From: Bacillus sp. FJAT-27264
GTDB lineage: Bacteria > Bacillota > Bacilli > Paenibacillales > Paenibacillaceae
NCBI RefSeq assembly: GCF_001682855.1
Contig: NZ_MAQW01000001.1
Coordinates: forward strand, 1,359,926 to 1,423,925
Direction: 5' to 3'
Length of the DNA: 64,000 nt
A program made the position numbers and the translations under genes. The notes beneath the pieces were generated by a model, which made no database searches, was not told where the DNA came from, and was given only the letters and a program-made list of their open reading frames with translations. Position 1 is the first letter of the stretch; the number at the start of each line of letters is the position of its first letter. Of the stretch, positions 1 through 9,090 are shown in pieces.

Positions 1-25
1 TCAAAATCATCTGCTGAAAGTTCAT
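1..25 (-). CDS. glyQ: Glycyl-tRNA synthetase alpha subunit, first codons only (partial)
   Basis: The minus-strand ATG at 23-25 opens a frame reading MNFQQMIL, which matches the conserved N-terminus of bacterial GlyQ; the rest lies beyond the window edge. A GGAGT-type ribosome site lies about 10 nt upstream. GlyQ with GlyS forms the alpha2beta2 enzyme that charges tRNA-Gly. The glycine T-box immediately upstream, and the usual glyQS position after recO in Bacillales, support the call strongly despite only eight visible residues. Confidence 0.85.
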
Positions 26-145
26 GCTACCGACTCCTTCGCTTACAAGTTTTTTCATGCCTGATGCCTTCTTTAGGCCTTGCGCTGGAGGCGGCTCTTC
101 TCTATTCTTGCAGTGCACCGGGAGACTCCCGGCCAGCTACAGGTC

Positions 146-453
146 AAAAAGCTCCCGCCCCCATGCCTGATATACAGACATAGGGACGAGAGCTTAACAT
201 GTTCTCCCGCGGTTCCACCCTACTTGATCCGTCCCATAACTGGTACTAAAACTGCCAATAACAGGGTGACGAATCCACTTTTCGCTTGGTGCCGTTTCCG
301 TACTCCCGGGTGCCATGTTCATGAACTTTGCCCTGCCAGGCTTCCACTGCCCCCGGCTCGCTGATGCGGCAATACTATTCATTACTTTCCCGATCGCTGC
401 ACGTTCTCCTTAATGGAGCCATTACGGCTGACCATAATTAATAAAAGTAAACT
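146..453 (-). promoter_or_regulatory. T-box riboswitch leader with intrinsic terminator (glycine, controls glyQS)
   Basis: The minus strand carries the hallmark T-box sequence AGGGTGGAACCGCG at 208-221. It is followed by a 13-bp stem (arms near 150-162 and 183-195, two G-U pairs) and a run of five U at 146-150, which is the terminator. About 200 nt of leader precede it. A possible Gly specifier codon GGC is at 312-314, but I did not fold Stem I fully. Uncharged tRNA-Gly would bind the specifier and the T-box bulge, favour the antiterminator and let transcription reach glyQS. The first codons of glyQ follow, so the target is clear. Confidence 0.93.
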
Positions 454-459
454 GCCACT

Positions 460-488
460 ATAGTAACGGAAATTTCAGGATTCGTCAA
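460..488 (-). promoter_or_regulatory. Sigma-A promoter for the T-box-glyQS transcript
   Basis: On the minus strand, TTGACG (483-488) and TACTAT (460-465) are separated by exactly 17 nt. The -35 box overlaps the recO stop codon, so glyQS can be transcribed separately from the upstream era-yqzL-recO genes. The start site would fall near 453, just before the T-box leader. Confidence 0.8.
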
Positions 489-1240
489 ATCTCGTATTTA
501 TCCAGCTGGTCCAGAAAGTTCTGCGATTTCAGCCGCAGCCCAAGCTGCACATCCATAAAGGATCGCATGATCTTCTTCAGTTCCAGACGGGTACCTTCCT
601 TCACATCCACATTGCCGAGCCGGGTCAGGTCCAGCGCCGCGAACAACCGTAGCAGCTTCAGCGCCCGGGGTGAAATCGCCAGCGCCGGGGGATCCTGATG
701 CTTGCAGCTACGGCACAGTACCCCGCCGAGGCGGGGACTGATTAGAAGCTGATCATCAGGTTTTTGCGAGCCGCAGATGACACATACATCCAGTTCCGGA
801 GCATATCCTGCTGCCTGTAGAAGCTTCATTTCGAAAATATTGATGATCACACCGGGTTCCTTATCTTCTTCCAGCGCATTCAGGCAGGCCGTCAACTGGC
901 GAAACCAGAAGCTTCCGGTCTCTTCATCATGCAGCACACGGTCCAGCAGCTCGCAGGCATAGGAAGCGTAGGCAGCTTTGATTAGATCTTCACGCAGTGG
1001 ATGATGAGATTGCGTGATCTCCCCCGAGTTCAGCGTACCCAGTCCTCCGTTATTTCTGAAAAAAACAAATTCTCCAACTGTAAACAGCTGAATCAGCGCA
1101 GCATGGCGGCTTCTGACCTTCTTGGCACCGCGTACGAGCACACCTACTTTGCCCGCGTTCTCGGTGCAAAGCGTAATGATCGCGTTCCCTTCGCCGTAGT
1201 CCATGCTGCGGATGACGATCCCTTCCACCCTGTGTAGCAT
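485..1240 (-). CDS. recO: DNA repair protein RecO
   Basis: RecO anneals single strands and, with RecF and RecR, loads RecA onto SSB-coated DNA. The protein is 251 aa from the start chosen here, at the usual MLHRVEGIV N-terminus with a GGGGGAAGAGG ribosome site; an upstream in-frame start at 1258 has no good site. It has an N-terminal OB-fold region (about 1-80) and a helical C-terminal part with a zinc-binding set, CVIC at about 153-156 and CRSC at about 176-179. It follows era and yqzL on the same strand, as in Bacillus. The glyQS promoter overlaps its stop codon. Confidence 0.96.
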   Translation of the reverse strand: MLHRVEGIVIRSMDYGEGNAIITLCTENAGKVGVLVRGAKKVRSRHAALIQLFTVGEFVFFRNNGGLGTLNSGEITQSHHPLREDLIKAAYASYACELLDRVLHDEETGSFWFRQLTACLNALEEDKEPGVIINIFEMKLLQAAGYAPELDVCVICGSQKPDDQLLISPRLGGVLCRSCKHQDPPALAISPRALKLLRLFAALDLTRLGNVDVKEGTRLELKKIMRSFMDVQLGLRLKSQNFLDQLDKYEI

Positions 1241-1276
1241 GCCTCTTCCCCCAACCATTCGGCAAGCAACCAGTCC

Positions 1277-1420
1277 CTATTGCGCTTCTTCATCATAGAC
1301 CTGCTCTTCCTCCGCCGTTACAGGTCCGCTCTCGGGGAGTGAACCTGCAGCTTCCCTATACAGCAGATAAGCATCGACATCTCCAGTCATTGCAAAATAC
1401 TTCCACGAAAAATCTCGCAT
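1277..1420 (-). CDS. yqzL: YqzL family small protein (47 aa)
   Basis: This short gene between era and recO encodes 47 aa starting MRDFSWKYFAMTGDVDAYLL. It resembles the small YqzL protein found at the same place in Bacillales (aromatic-rich start, TGxVDxYLL core, acidic tail). An AAAGGATG ribosome site lies about 8 nt before the ATG. Function is unknown. Position, length and the TGDVDAYLL core support the assignment. Confidence 0.85.
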   Translation of the reverse strand: MRDFSWKYFAMTGDVDAYLLYREAAGSLPESGPVTAEEEQVYDEEAQ

Positions 1421-1521
1421 TCGTATTCATCCTTTCTTCGGAAACACGATGTCTCTTCGAAATTAGGATGTGCGATGTACCGGGTTCTATCCTTGCAATT
1501 CCTGCCAAGGTGGCGAAGTCA

Positions 1522-2418
1522 TTATTGATCTTTATGAAAACCTAAGTCACGCAGGACACGGTCCTGATTGCGCCAGTCTTTTTTCACTTTTACCCAAAGC
1601 TCCAGAAAAATTTTCGAACCCAGCAGGTTCTCAATATCCGTACGGGCGCGCTTGCCGACTTCCTTCAGCAAGGCTCCTTGCTTACCGATAATGATTCCTT
1701 TCTGTGAATCGCGCTCAACAAAAATAACAGCTGAGATGTGTACCACACCGTTGGACTCCACACGCATATCTTCAATAGCCACCGCGATGGAATGCGGCAC
1801 CTCTTCGCGGGTCAAATGCAGAATCTTCTCCCGAACGAGTTCAGCAACAACAAACTGCTCAGGGTGATCTGTTACTTGATCCTCAGGATAATACTGTGGC
1901 CCGTCTGGCAGATATTTCTGCACCTGCTCCAGCAGGGTGTTGACATTGTTGCCCAGCTTGGCGGAGATCGGTACGATCTCGGCAAAGTCATGCAGCTTCT
2001 GATATTGCGTGATTAGTGGCAGCAGCGCTTCCGGCTCAATCTTGTCAATTTTGTTCATCACAAGAATGACCGGCGTTTTCAGTCCTCCTAATTGCTCCGC
2101 AATAAAACGGTCGCCTCCGCCCAGTCCATCCGCAGCATCCACCAGGAACAATACAGCTTCTACTTCGCTGAGTGTGCTCATAGCCGTCTGATTCATGTAA
2201 TCGCCCAGCTTGGACTGTCTCTTGTGAATTCCCGGCGTGTCCAGAAACACGACCTGGGATTCATTCGTGGTATATACCCCGTGAATTTTATTTCTGGTCG
2301 TTTGCGGCTTGTCCGACATGATGGCGATCTTCTGTCCAATCACCTGATTCATAAGTGTCGATTTACCTACATTAGGTCTCCCGATAATGGCAACAAAGCC
2401 TGATTTAAACTTTTTCAT
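1522..2418 (-). CDS. era: GTPase Era, 16S rRNA processing and 30S assembly
   Basis: Era is an essential-type GTPase that binds the 3' end of 16S rRNA and assists 30S maturation at the membrane. The 298-aa protein shows G1 GRPNVGKS (about 13-20), switch-region TTRNKIHG, G3 DTPG, G4 NKID and G5 SAK, then a C-terminal KH domain with the GKQG loop ([13 protein letters not shown]). The start has a GGAAGGAAG ribosome site. ybeY, another 16S maturation factor, lies upstream. In B. subtilis cdd sits between dgkA and era; here that place is a 333-nt non-coding stretch. Confidence 0.98.
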   Translation of the reverse strand: MKKFKSGFVAIIGRPNVGKSTLMNQVIGQKIAIMSDKPQTTRNKIHGVYTTNESQVVFLDTPGIHKRQSKLGDYMNQTAMSTLSEVEAVLFLVDAADGLGGGDRFIAEQLGGLKTPVILVMNKIDKIEPEALLPLITQYQKLHDFAEIVPISAKLGNNVNTLLEQVQKYLPDGPQYYPEDQVTDHPEQFVVAELVREKILHLTREEVPHSIAVAIEDMRVESNGVVHISAVIFVERDSQKGIIIGKQGALLKEVGKRARTDIENLLGSKIFLELWVKVKKDWRNQDRVLRDLGFHKDQ

Positions 2419-2751
2419 CTAATCTTCCTTCCTTGAATGAAAAATCTTTACTTTTACTTTATTCTTACAGTTGCTAGTTCATTGCTATACAAAGCCAAGA
2501 GCAATCCCTCTGGATAAAATCAACAGGAATATCTACCGTTGTTGAACTCTAAAATAGACCTCTCTCAATAATTAACCGGAAATACTCAGCTAATTCGATT
2601 GATTTCAGCTACCCTAGTATTCCCGGTAAAGAAACGTAAGCATCCATACCCGCTCAAAGAGGGCGGAATCGCAAACCGCGAAATCCGCCCCTGGGTACGC
2701 CTGCAATCTCTATATGCTATGAAACCATCGTGACGTTCTGAGGTACACTGA
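2419..2751. other. Intergenic region between dgkA and era, no gene found
   Basis: This 333-nt stretch contains no convincing gene on either strand. The one minus-strand frame (2586-2771) has no family resemblance and would overlap the end of dgkA. A short inverted repeat at 2661-2690 (GGGCGGA arms, one bulge) has no U-tract on either side. The era promoter should lie in the A+T-rich 2419-2500 part, but I see no clear -35/-10 pair. In Bacillus this interval holds cdd. Confidence 0.6.
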
Positions 2752-3147
2752 TTATGACATAAGTTCGGCAATCCAGTCTATCACAGGGTGATAAAACACA
2801 TAAATCCCCGTGATTACAGCAAACACCGCCGATAGAAGCACGGCTCCTGCGGCGGTATCTTTGGCTTTCTTGGCCAGCGGATGAATCTCCGGCGAGACCA
2901 GATCAATCGTCGCTTCTATAGCCGTATTCAGCAGCTCAGCGGCTAGCACCAGCGTAATCGCCAGCAGCAGCAGCATCCAGTTCCCCGGAGGTAATCTGAA
3001 TATCGCTGCAGCAACGAGGACAATTACGGCCAGACCGCAGTGCACTTTCATGTTCAATTCCGATTTGAATGCCGCGGCGATGCCCTGTGCGGCGAAGCGA
3101 AAGGAATGCCAGAACTTTTTGCGCCCTACTGCCGTGTTCTTAACCAT
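2752..3147 (-). CDS. dgkA: Undecaprenol kinase / diacylglycerol kinase family membrane protein
   Basis: Gram-positive DgkA phosphorylates undecaprenol to recycle the cell-wall lipid carrier. The 131-aa protein has an amphipathic N-terminus and three membrane helices. The family signature ELLNTAIEATIDLVSP lies in the middle and AKKAKDTAAGAVLL follows; these carry the catalytic Glu and metal-binding acidic residues. The start codon overlaps the ybeY stop by one base, so the genes are translationally coupled. The ybeY-dgkA-era order matches Bacillus. Confidence 0.96.
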   Translation of the reverse strand: MVKNTAVGRKKFWHSFRFAAQGIAAAFKSELNMKVHCGLAVIVLVAAAIFRLPPGNWMLLLLAITLVLAAELLNTAIEATIDLVSPEIHPLAKKAKDTAAGAVLLSAVFAVITGIYVFYHPVIDWIAELMS

Positions 3148-3626
3148 TAGCGTGTCAGTCCGACCTGGGCCAGAACATGCTCCTGCTTGGACATCATTTC
3201 AGCTTCAGAGGCTTCATCCTGATGGTCGTAACCTAGCAGGTGCAGAAAGCCGTGCACGAACAGAAAACCAAGTTCACGTTCCAGAGAGTGGCCGTACTCC
3301 AGTGCCTGCTCCTGAGCCCGGGGGACAGAAATGATAATATCCCCCAGCACTTCCGGAACATCCTCCAGTTCATATATAATTTCCGGCTCATCTTCCGCAG
3401 ATTCATTCATCGCAAACGACAGAACATCCGTCGGGCGATCAATGCCACGGTATTCCCGGTTCAATTCGTGGATTCGCTCATTGTCTACGAAAGTCAGGTC
3501 GACTTCGCCACTATTGATGCCTTCAGCCTCCCCTGCTTTTTGCAGAATGCTCTCCAGCAATGCAATGAGACTATCGTTGATTTCAAATTGCTCTTGTTCA
3601 TTATTCCATACCACGCTCAGGCTCAT
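3147..3626 (-). CDS. ybeY: Endoribonuclease YbeY, 16S rRNA 3'-end maturation and quality control
   Basis: YbeY is a zinc metalloprotein that takes part in 16S rRNA 3'-end processing and 70S ribosome quality control. The 159-aa length is typical. The zinc motif HGFLHLLGYDH (H-x3-H-x5-H) is at about 122-132, preceded by the family's RPTDVLSFAM region. It overlaps the pgpH stop by 4 nt (ATGA type) and dgkA by 1 nt, so the three are one translational unit. Confidence 0.97.
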   Translation of the reverse strand: MSLSVVWNNEQEQFEINDSLIALLESILQKAGEAEGINSGEVDLTFVDNERIHELNREYRGIDRPTDVLSFAMNESAEDEPEIIYELEDVPEVLGDIIISVPRAQEQALEYGHSLERELGFLFVHGFLHLLGYDHQDEASEAEMMSKQEHVLAQVGLTR

Positions 3627-5878
3627 GTACCAACAGCCCCTTCCTCTTTTTTCGGCTTCCGCGCTTCCTCCGGATACTCAATCCGGGAATGGAATATGCC
3701 CATCACCGTTTCTTTTAACGTGCGCGCAATGATGTCCAGTTCCTTGATGGTGAGATCACACTCGTCAAACTGATGGTCATCGAGACGGCTCTTGATGATC
3801 TTCTCGATCATCGTCTCCACCTGCTCAACGGTCGGCTTGCGCAAGGAACGAACAGCAGCTTCCACACTGTCCGCTATGCCAACCACCGCCGATTCCTTCG
3901 ACTGGGCCTTGGGTCCCGGATAGCGGAAATCTTCTTCGTCGAAGTCAGGAGCAGTCCCCTTCTCTTCGGCAAGACGCAACGCCTTATGATAAAAATAATG
4001 CAAAAATGTCGTTCCATGATGCTGCTCGGCAATATCTCGGATCGGTTTCGGGAGCTTGTACTCCTTAAGCATCTCTACTCCGTCCCGGGCATGAGCCACA
4101 ATAATGGATTTACTCAGCATGGGCTCAATAGAGTCATGTGGATTCTCCATATTGTTTTGGTTCTCGATGAAATAAAACGGCCGTTTGGTCTTGCCGATAT
4201 CATGGTAATATGAGCCGACCCGGCAGAGCAGTCCATCCGCACCGATCGCTTCCGCGGCCGCTTCCGACAGATTGCCGACCATCACACTGTGATGATAGGT
4301 GCCTGGCGTTTCTGTAAGCAGCTTGCGTAGCAGCGGATGGTTAGGATTCGACAACTCTACCAGCTTAAGCGCCGATAGAATACCAAAGGTAGCTTCGAAG
4401 AACGGCATCAACCCTATGACTAGAACAGCAGTCAGAAGACCGCCGGTAAAAGCAAACCCGAGCGCATACAGCGTATCCATCTCTTTCAAGACACCACCGC
4501 TTAGCAGCGTAAGCATAAAGACCGTCACACTGCCGAACAATGATACCATAATTCCGCCTTTTAGCAAGGTCGAGCGCTGTCCTGCCCGATGAGTAGCAAA
4601 GATTGCCACATAAGACACGATTAGAGCAAAGAACCCAAACGTAAAGTCAAATATGGTATCTTGCTGCACATTCAGGATAATGCTGGCCAGAATGGCGAAC
4701 AGGATCGAGCAGAAGTACGCCAGCGTCATATCCAGCAGCATCGCCAGCAGCATCGCGCCGATGGCCACCGGGGCCAGAAAACCAATATAAGGACGTACAT
4801 CACTCTGCAGGAACGCCGCGAGACGCATCAAGACGATCGTAATTGCAAAGACCAGAACCAGCATCATCAACTGGGAATTATTGTACTTGAAATTGGATGG
4901 GCCGCCGGAGTAGCGAATAAACATCAGCAGGCCGGCAGACAACATTGCAGCGAGCATCAATAGGCCGAGCTGCGGCCAATAGTTGACTTTGTTGTTCAGA
5001 AGACCACTCTCGTCCAAAAGCTTGTACAGCTCGGGTGTGATCATTTGACCTTTGGCAACCAGCACATCTCCCTGCTCAATGAACACCTTCGGTGCATTTT
5101 CACGGGCCTGAACCTCAGCATCCTTCGTGGTATCCTCATCATAAAATTTGTTACTGGTGATGACGAGACGTACCAGTTCCTGCACGACCTCCCGGGCGGT
5201 ACGCTGGCTGAGCGCACTGATACTTACCTGTTCCGCCACCTTGGCACGTGCGGTCTGGGCATCGGTAATCTGGTCGTTCATCAGCCGATTGACAATATCA
5301 CGGGCCACAGGCTTCATCTCGATGATATCCTGAGAAGTCAGCCGCGGGATTTTGATAAAAGTCTCTTCCGGGATGACATACGTCTGATCCTTGATCACCG
5401 ACTGCATTTCATCCAGTAGATGATCTGAATATGTACCGTTATTGCGACTTGTGATTACAAAGTTAAGAATGAAATCGCTGGCCCGCTTCGGAATCTCCTC
5501 ACGGTAGATGCCCGTTTTGTCGCTTTGGGAGATCAGGTCATCCTGATTAAGCCGGTCTATCCGGTCCAGCAATGACGTAACCGAATTATCCGCCCGCATA
5601 GGGATGATCTTATAGCGTGGCTCCACATTCTCAGCAGCCTGCTCCTGTGCCTTAAGTGTAGCTTTGTTGTCCTGAATTCGCTTGGGAGCTGTGATCTCCT
5701 TCGCACTCTGGGTCCCTTCCTTGATATCATACCGCTTGGGCAGCAGATCGGGTGCCAGAGAGAAGTAGAACACAATTCCGAGCAACAGGAAAAGAGCATA
5801 GCGCGTCGCCGCGCTATACTTCCATCCGTTATTGCTGTATACAAATCCGTTTAATTTCGTAGGTTGCTTTGAATCCAT
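3623..5878 (-). CDS. pgpH: 7TMR-HD family membrane phosphohydrolase, PgpH/YqfF type
   Basis: Members of this family (Listeria PgpH, Bacillus YqfF) hydrolyse cyclic di-AMP. The 751-aa protein has an N-terminal membrane helix (about 25-45), a large external 7TMR-HDED domain (about 50-290), about seven membrane helices (about 300-500), and a cytoplasmic HD domain. In the HD domain, HHSVMVGNL, YYHDIGK (about 559), AHARDG and EQHHGT supply the metal-binding His and Asp residues. It lies between phoH and ybeY, the standard Bacillales order. Cyclic di-AMP turnover would link it to osmotic and wall control. Confidence 0.95.
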   Translation of the reverse strand: MDSKQPTKLNGFVYSNNGWKYSAATRYALFLLLGIVFYFSLAPDLLPKRYDIKEGTQSAKEITAPKRIQDNKATLKAQEQAAENVEPRYKIIPMRADNSVTSLLDRIDRLNQDDLISQSDKTGIYREEIPKRASDFILNFVITSRNNGTYSDHLLDEMQSVIKDQTYVIPEETFIKIPRLTSQDIIEMKPVARDIVNRLMNDQITDAQTARAKVAEQVSISALSQRTAREVVQELVRLVITSNKFYDEDTTKDAEVQARENAPKVFIEQGDVLVAKGQMITPELYKLLDESGLLNNKVNYWPQLGLLMLAAMLSAGLLMFIRYSGGPSNFKYNNSQLMMLVLVFAITIVLMRLAAFLQSDVRPYIGFLAPVAIGAMLLAMLLDMTLAYFCSILFAILASIILNVQQDTIFDFTFGFFALIVSYVAIFATHRAGQRSTLLKGGIMVSLFGSVTVFMLTLLSGGVLKEMDTLYALGFAFTGGLLTAVLVIGLMPFFEATFGILSALKLVELSNPNHPLLRKLLTETPGTYHHSVMVGNLSEAAAEAIGADGLLCRVGSYYHDIGKTKRPFYFIENQNNMENPHDSIEPMLSKSIIVAHARDGVEMLKEYKLPKPIRDIAEQHHGTTFLHYFYHKALRLAEEKGTAPDFDEEDFRYPGPKAQSKESAVVGIADSVEAAVRSLRKPTVEQVETMIEKIIKSRLDDHQFDECDLTIKELDIIARTLKETVMGIFHSRIEYPEEARKPKKEEGAVGT

Positions 5879-5892
5879 GGAGACAGTCCCCT

Positions 5893-6864
5893 TTATTCAA
5901 GGTTTTCGGCAGCCCGGTCATAGGCGACAATGATCTTCTGCACCAATGAATGCCGTACTACATCCTGTTCCGCAAAATAGACAAAGCCCAGCTCTTCTAT
6001 ACCGGATAAAATCGCTTTTGCTTCAATCAGGCCGGATTTCTTGCCTCGGGGCAGGTCAATCTGGGTCACATCCCCGGTGATGACCATTTTGGAACCGAAG
6101 CCGAGCCGGGTCAGGAACATTTTCATCTGCTCAGGTGTCGTGTTCTGCGCTTCATCAAGGATGATAAAAGAATCATCAAGCGTACGCCCCCGCATATAGG
6201 CCAGAGGAGCGATTTCGATCAATCCCCGCTCTAGTGCCTTCGCCACCTGATCGGGCCCCATAACGTCGTACAGGGCGTCGTAGAGTGGTCTGAGATACGG
6301 ATCTACCTTTTCCTGCAAGTCTCCCGGGAGGAAGCCCAGGCTCTCCCCTGCTTCCACAGCCGGACGAGTCAGCACTATCCGCTTGACCGAGCCTTCCTTC
6401 AACGCAGCAACGGCCAGAACTACAGCCAGATAGGTCTTGCCCGTACCCGCCGGGCCAATACTAAAAACAATATCGCGTTTCTTGATCGTAGTCACATAAT
6501 GCTTCTGTCCAACCGTCTTCACACGGATCGGCTTGCCGCGGAAGGTTGTAGTAATTTCGCCTTTGAACAAGTCGAGTAGCTGATCAGCGCGATAATCCTT
6601 CGCAAGCTCCACAGCATACTGCACATCCCGCTCACTGAGTATGTATCCGCTGCGGATCAGGGACAGCAGTACATTGAACAGTTGACCCAGCTTGTCTACT
6701 TCCTGTTCTGCACCGCGCACCGTCAGCTCCGCCTCGCGGGAATCAATGGTTGCCGGAATTTCACTCTCGATGATTTTCAGAAATCCATCCTGCGGGCCGA
6801 AGAGGGATTGCGCTTCTCCCGCATTTTGCAAAGATATACGAATGCTTGCAGTCTGTTCTGACAA
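5893..6864 (-). CDS. phoH: PhoH family ATPase (PhoH-like protein YqfG group)
   Basis: PhoH-like proteins are P-loop ATPases linked to RNA metabolism; their exact substrate is unsettled. The 323-aa protein has Walker A GPAGTGKT at about 138-145, Walker B with IILDEAQNTT, and the conserved VITGDVTQIDLP and FxxxDVVRHxLV segments. The N-terminal part is a small KH-like region. It starts 6 nt after yqfD, inside the yqfC-yqfD-phoH-pgpH-ybeY-dgkA run. Confidence 0.96.
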   Translation of the reverse strand: MSEQTASIRISLQNAGEAQSLFGPQDGFLKIIESEIPATIDSREAELTVRGAEQEVDKLGQLFNVLLSLIRSGYILSERDVQYAVELAKDYRADQLLDLFKGEITTTFRGKPIRVKTVGQKHYVTTIKKRDIVFSIGPAGTGKTYLAVVLAVAALKEGSVKRIVLTRPAVEAGESLGFLPGDLQEKVDPYLRPLYDALYDVMGPDQVAKALERGLIEIAPLAYMRGRTLDDSFIILDEAQNTTPEQMKMFLTRLGFGSKMVITGDVTQIDLPRGKKSGLIEAKAILSGIEELGFVYFAEQDVVRHSLVQKIIVAYDRAAENLE

Positions 6865-6870
6865 GTAGCC

Positions 6871-8061
6871 TCATTCTCCTTGGTTGTGTACTATCGGAAG
6901 TTCTTCCGCGATACTCTCTTCTACTTCAAAAAGCACTTTCATATAAACTTTACCATTCTCTTTCTTCTCATGCAAAATTTTTTGACTTTTGATGGCGCTT
7001 TCGGAGCCGTAACGTGCGAAAATATCAGCTTTGGCCCGCTCCAGCCCCTCCGCCTTGGCCTGTTCTGCCGTACGTGTGGCGGATGTCTCCCGGATCTCCA
7101 TCTCCTTCTCTGTCATCCAGCCCACTGGAAGCTCGATAGAACGCCAGGTCAACGGATCCATTTCTGTCAGCGTTCTGGAGTGCTCAAAAGTCGATTTACC
7201 GTAGCCCCACAGCTGGACTGCCCACTTGCCAAGAACGAGATAATTGCGATCCTTCCGTTCTCCAGTGTAGGAGCTACCCTTTGTTTCGAGTGGAACCGTG
7301 ATATTGTATTCATGCCAGACGAGCCCCTTGACCTCCCCCTTGGCAACCACGGCCTTTGAGAATTCCTCGTCACCAAGAATACCAGAGATGAGGATGTCCC
7401 CTTTCTTCACGCGGGAATTACGAGCGACAACCGGTCTACCCTGTTCTGCGTATATATTAGTTACCACCGCATCGGTACGGCTAATCAAATGACGATTGCT
7501 AAGCAGCGGCTTTTGCTCCGGCTGGGCAGCCTCTACCACCTGGATGACTACACTTGTCCCCGTCCGCTCCATGCCTACCCATGAGACGCCAGGCAGATGA
7601 TTAGTCAGTTCTGTGGTCAGCTTGTCCGGGTCCTTCAGACGCCAGATCCATTGATAAGTATAAAGCCCCTCTTTGCGGGCGGCCGCTAAAATATCCTCGG
7701 AGGTAATGCGGTCATTCCCCTCCACCTTGATACTCCAGACCATAGAACATAGAAGCAGGAGAGAGACACCGAACAGTACCACACCCGCGGCAAAAAATTT
7801 ACGTTTCCACAGACGGAGCATCTTAAACGGCAGCCCATGCCGTCCGGTGACATGCATCCGGCAGCCTGTCCGCTTCAGGAGCGGCCGGAGGTTATAGAAA
7901 TCGTCCAGCAGCAGGTTTAAGGAAGCGCCGTTCCCGGCAGGCTTCACGTCCCAGATGACAATGCCTGCCTCGGCAACAGCGTTAATGAATCCTTCCACCT
8001 GCGGTCCCGTCACTTGCAGAGTAACGAACCCCCGCAGTGATGACAGAGGCGGTTCCTTCAT
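6871..8061 (-). CDS. yqfD: Sporulation protein YqfD
   Basis: YqfD is a conserved spore-former membrane protein, expressed in the mother cell in Bacillus, of unknown biochemical role. The 396-aa protein has a cytoplasmic N-terminal region (1-90), one membrane helix at about 93-112, and a long external region with the family's WAVQLWG-type segment and a coiled, charged C-terminus. Its start overlaps the yqfC stop by 4 nt (ATGA), the usual pairing. Confidence 0.94.
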   Translation of the reverse strand: MKEPPLSSLRGFVTLQVTGPQVEGFINAVAEAGIVIWDVKPAGNGASLNLLLDDFYNLRPLLKRTGCRMHVTGRHGLPFKMLRLWKRKFFAAGVVLFGVSLLLLCSMVWSIKVEGNDRITSEDILAAARKEGLYTYQWIWRLKDPDKLTTELTNHLPGVSWVGMERTGTSVVIQVVEAAQPEQKPLLSNRHLISRTDAVVTNIYAEQGRPVVARNSRVKKGDILISGILGDEEFSKAVVAKGEVKGLVWHEYNITVPLETKGSSYTGERKDRNYLVLGKWAVQLWGYGKSTFEHSRTLTEMDPLTWRSIELPVGWMTEKEMEIRETSATRTAEQAKAEGLERAKADIFARYGSESAIKSQKILHEKKENGKVYMKVLFEVEESIAEELPIVHNQGE

Positions 8062-8351
8062 GATCTCTCCTCGCTTTCCTTGTACCTGATTTCTCCGATT
8101 ATCCCCTCTATAGCCAGCTCCTGGCCAAGAATATTCCGGATCATAAGCCCCTCGCCTGTAATCTCCAGCGAGCCCTTGGCTAACGCAAGCTTCAGCTGCT
8201 CAGAGGAAAAATGCAGCACACCGCGATGATTCTCAATATGCAGCTCCTTATTGCCGATCAGGGTGATCCGGGGCATATCCTGCAGCAGATCCTGCGGCAG
8301 ATCCAGCACCCCGTTTGTCCATCCCCGCAGCCTGCGGCCAATACGGGTCAT
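8058..8351 (-). CDS. yqfC: Sporulation protein YqfC
   Basis: This is the small partner of YqfD in spore formers, with a YabP/YqfC domain. I chose the ATG at 8349-8351 (97 aa, MTRIGRRLRGW) because a GGGGGAA ribosome site sits about 9 nt before it and the length fits the family; the longer frame to 8423 lacks support. The RITLIGNKELHIENHRG and GLMIRNI segments are typical of YabP/YqfC. It is translationally coupled to yqfD. Confidence 0.93.
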   Translation of the reverse strand: MTRIGRRLRGWTNGVLDLPQDLLQDMPRITLIGNKELHIENHRGVLHFSSEQLKLALAKGSLEITGEGLMIRNILGQELAIEGIIGEIRYKESEERS

Positions 8352-8383
8352 AAGTAGACGTTCCCCCTTCCTGCCTTCTGTAC

Positions 8384-8412
8384 ACCATATGCGATAGCAC
8401 ATCACTTTATGA
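8384..8412 (-). promoter_or_regulatory. Candidate sigma-E-type promoter for yqfCD
   Basis: On the minus strand, TCATAAA (8406-8412) and CATATGGT (8384-8391) are separated by 14 nt, close to the sigma-E pattern (TCATATT, about 14 nt, CATACAnT). It lies 33 nt before the yqfC start and after the floA-operon terminator. In B. subtilis yqfCD is sigma-E dependent. Several positions differ from consensus. Confidence 0.45.
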
Positions 8413-8424
8413 GAAGAAGACATA

Positions 8425-8470
8425 CAAAAAAGGCCTCTGACATTTCTACAAAGAGAAATGCCTGAGGCCT
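8425..8470 (-). terminator. Intrinsic terminator after the nfeD-floA operon
   Basis: The arms AGGCCTC-n3-CATTTCT and AGAAATG-n3-GAGGCCT form a long hairpin with a 3-nt internal loop, followed on the minus strand by six U (8425-8431). It separates nfeD-floA and the small membrane protein gene from the yqfC operon. Confidence 0.92.
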
Positions 8471-8492
8471 ATGTGCTTGCTTAAATCCAGAG

Positions 8493-9074
8493 TTAGCTTT
8501 CTTTACGATAAGCATGCGGACGCTTCGAACGCGGAGGGCCGAGAATTTCAGACCATATGAGGCCTTGGCGCAGATCCTCGCGGCTGGTTGCTAGAACCGG
8601 ACTTGAGGCCGTCCCGGAGCTTACTCGCTCGGAAGAATGCTTCACGCTTGGGCTGGACTCACCAGCCATATCGTCAAAGACAGCATGGATGCGCTCCAGT
8701 TCCTGCCGCATTTTCTCGGTACGAATATCTACGCTATCCAGCTCTTCTCCCTGCTCCAGGGTTGATCCATTTCCGACTTCGTCATCAGGACCGGGAATCC
8801 ATTGCTGTTCCCGTTCCACCGGAAAACTCTCTTCTAGCTCCCGCTCTTCCCGCGCAAGCTCCCGGGTCTCCCTCGGAACCGGAGTACCAGCTGGCGGGAA
8901 TGCCCTGCCCTGCTGCTCCAGCTCACGTTTGACCCGGCGAAGCGGGCTGTCATCCCCGCCTCCGAAGGTGGGCATACCACCCGGTGGGGCTCCCTTGCCC
9001 TTTGTTTTGTTTGCCTTGTTCACGTTCGAGACGATGGCAAAAATAATTACAGCAACGATATAGATCCAGCTCAT
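8493..9074 (-). CDS. Uncharacterised single-pass membrane protein in the floA operon
   Basis: The 193-aa protein starts with one membrane helix (about 3-17), then a Gly/Pro-rich linker (GAPPGGMPTFGGGDD) and a long charged, probably disordered region rich in Glu and Arg. The C-terminal end is basic and reads GLIWSEILGPPRSKRPH. No known family is recognised. It follows floA by 16 nt and ends before a strong terminator, so it belongs to the nfeD-floA transcript, in the place that yqfB has in B. subtilis. It may act at the membrane with flotillin; that rests on position only. Confidence 0.85.
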   Translation of the reverse strand: MSWIYIVAVIIFAIVSNVNKANKTKGKGAPPGGMPTFGGGDDSPLRRVKRELEQQGRAFPPAGTPVPRETRELAREERELEESFPVEREQQWIPGPDDEVGNGSTLEQGEELDSVDIRTEKMRQELERIHAVFDDMAGESSPSVKHSSERVSSGTASSPVLATSREDLRQGLIWSEILGPPRSKRPHAYRKES

Positions 9075-9090
9075 GGGGTATCACATCCCC

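Noticed and set aside
2586..2771. 61-aa minus-strand frame between dgkA and era
   Set aside because: No ribosome site, no family resemblance, and it overlaps the dgkA end; not a relic of cdd as far as I can tell.
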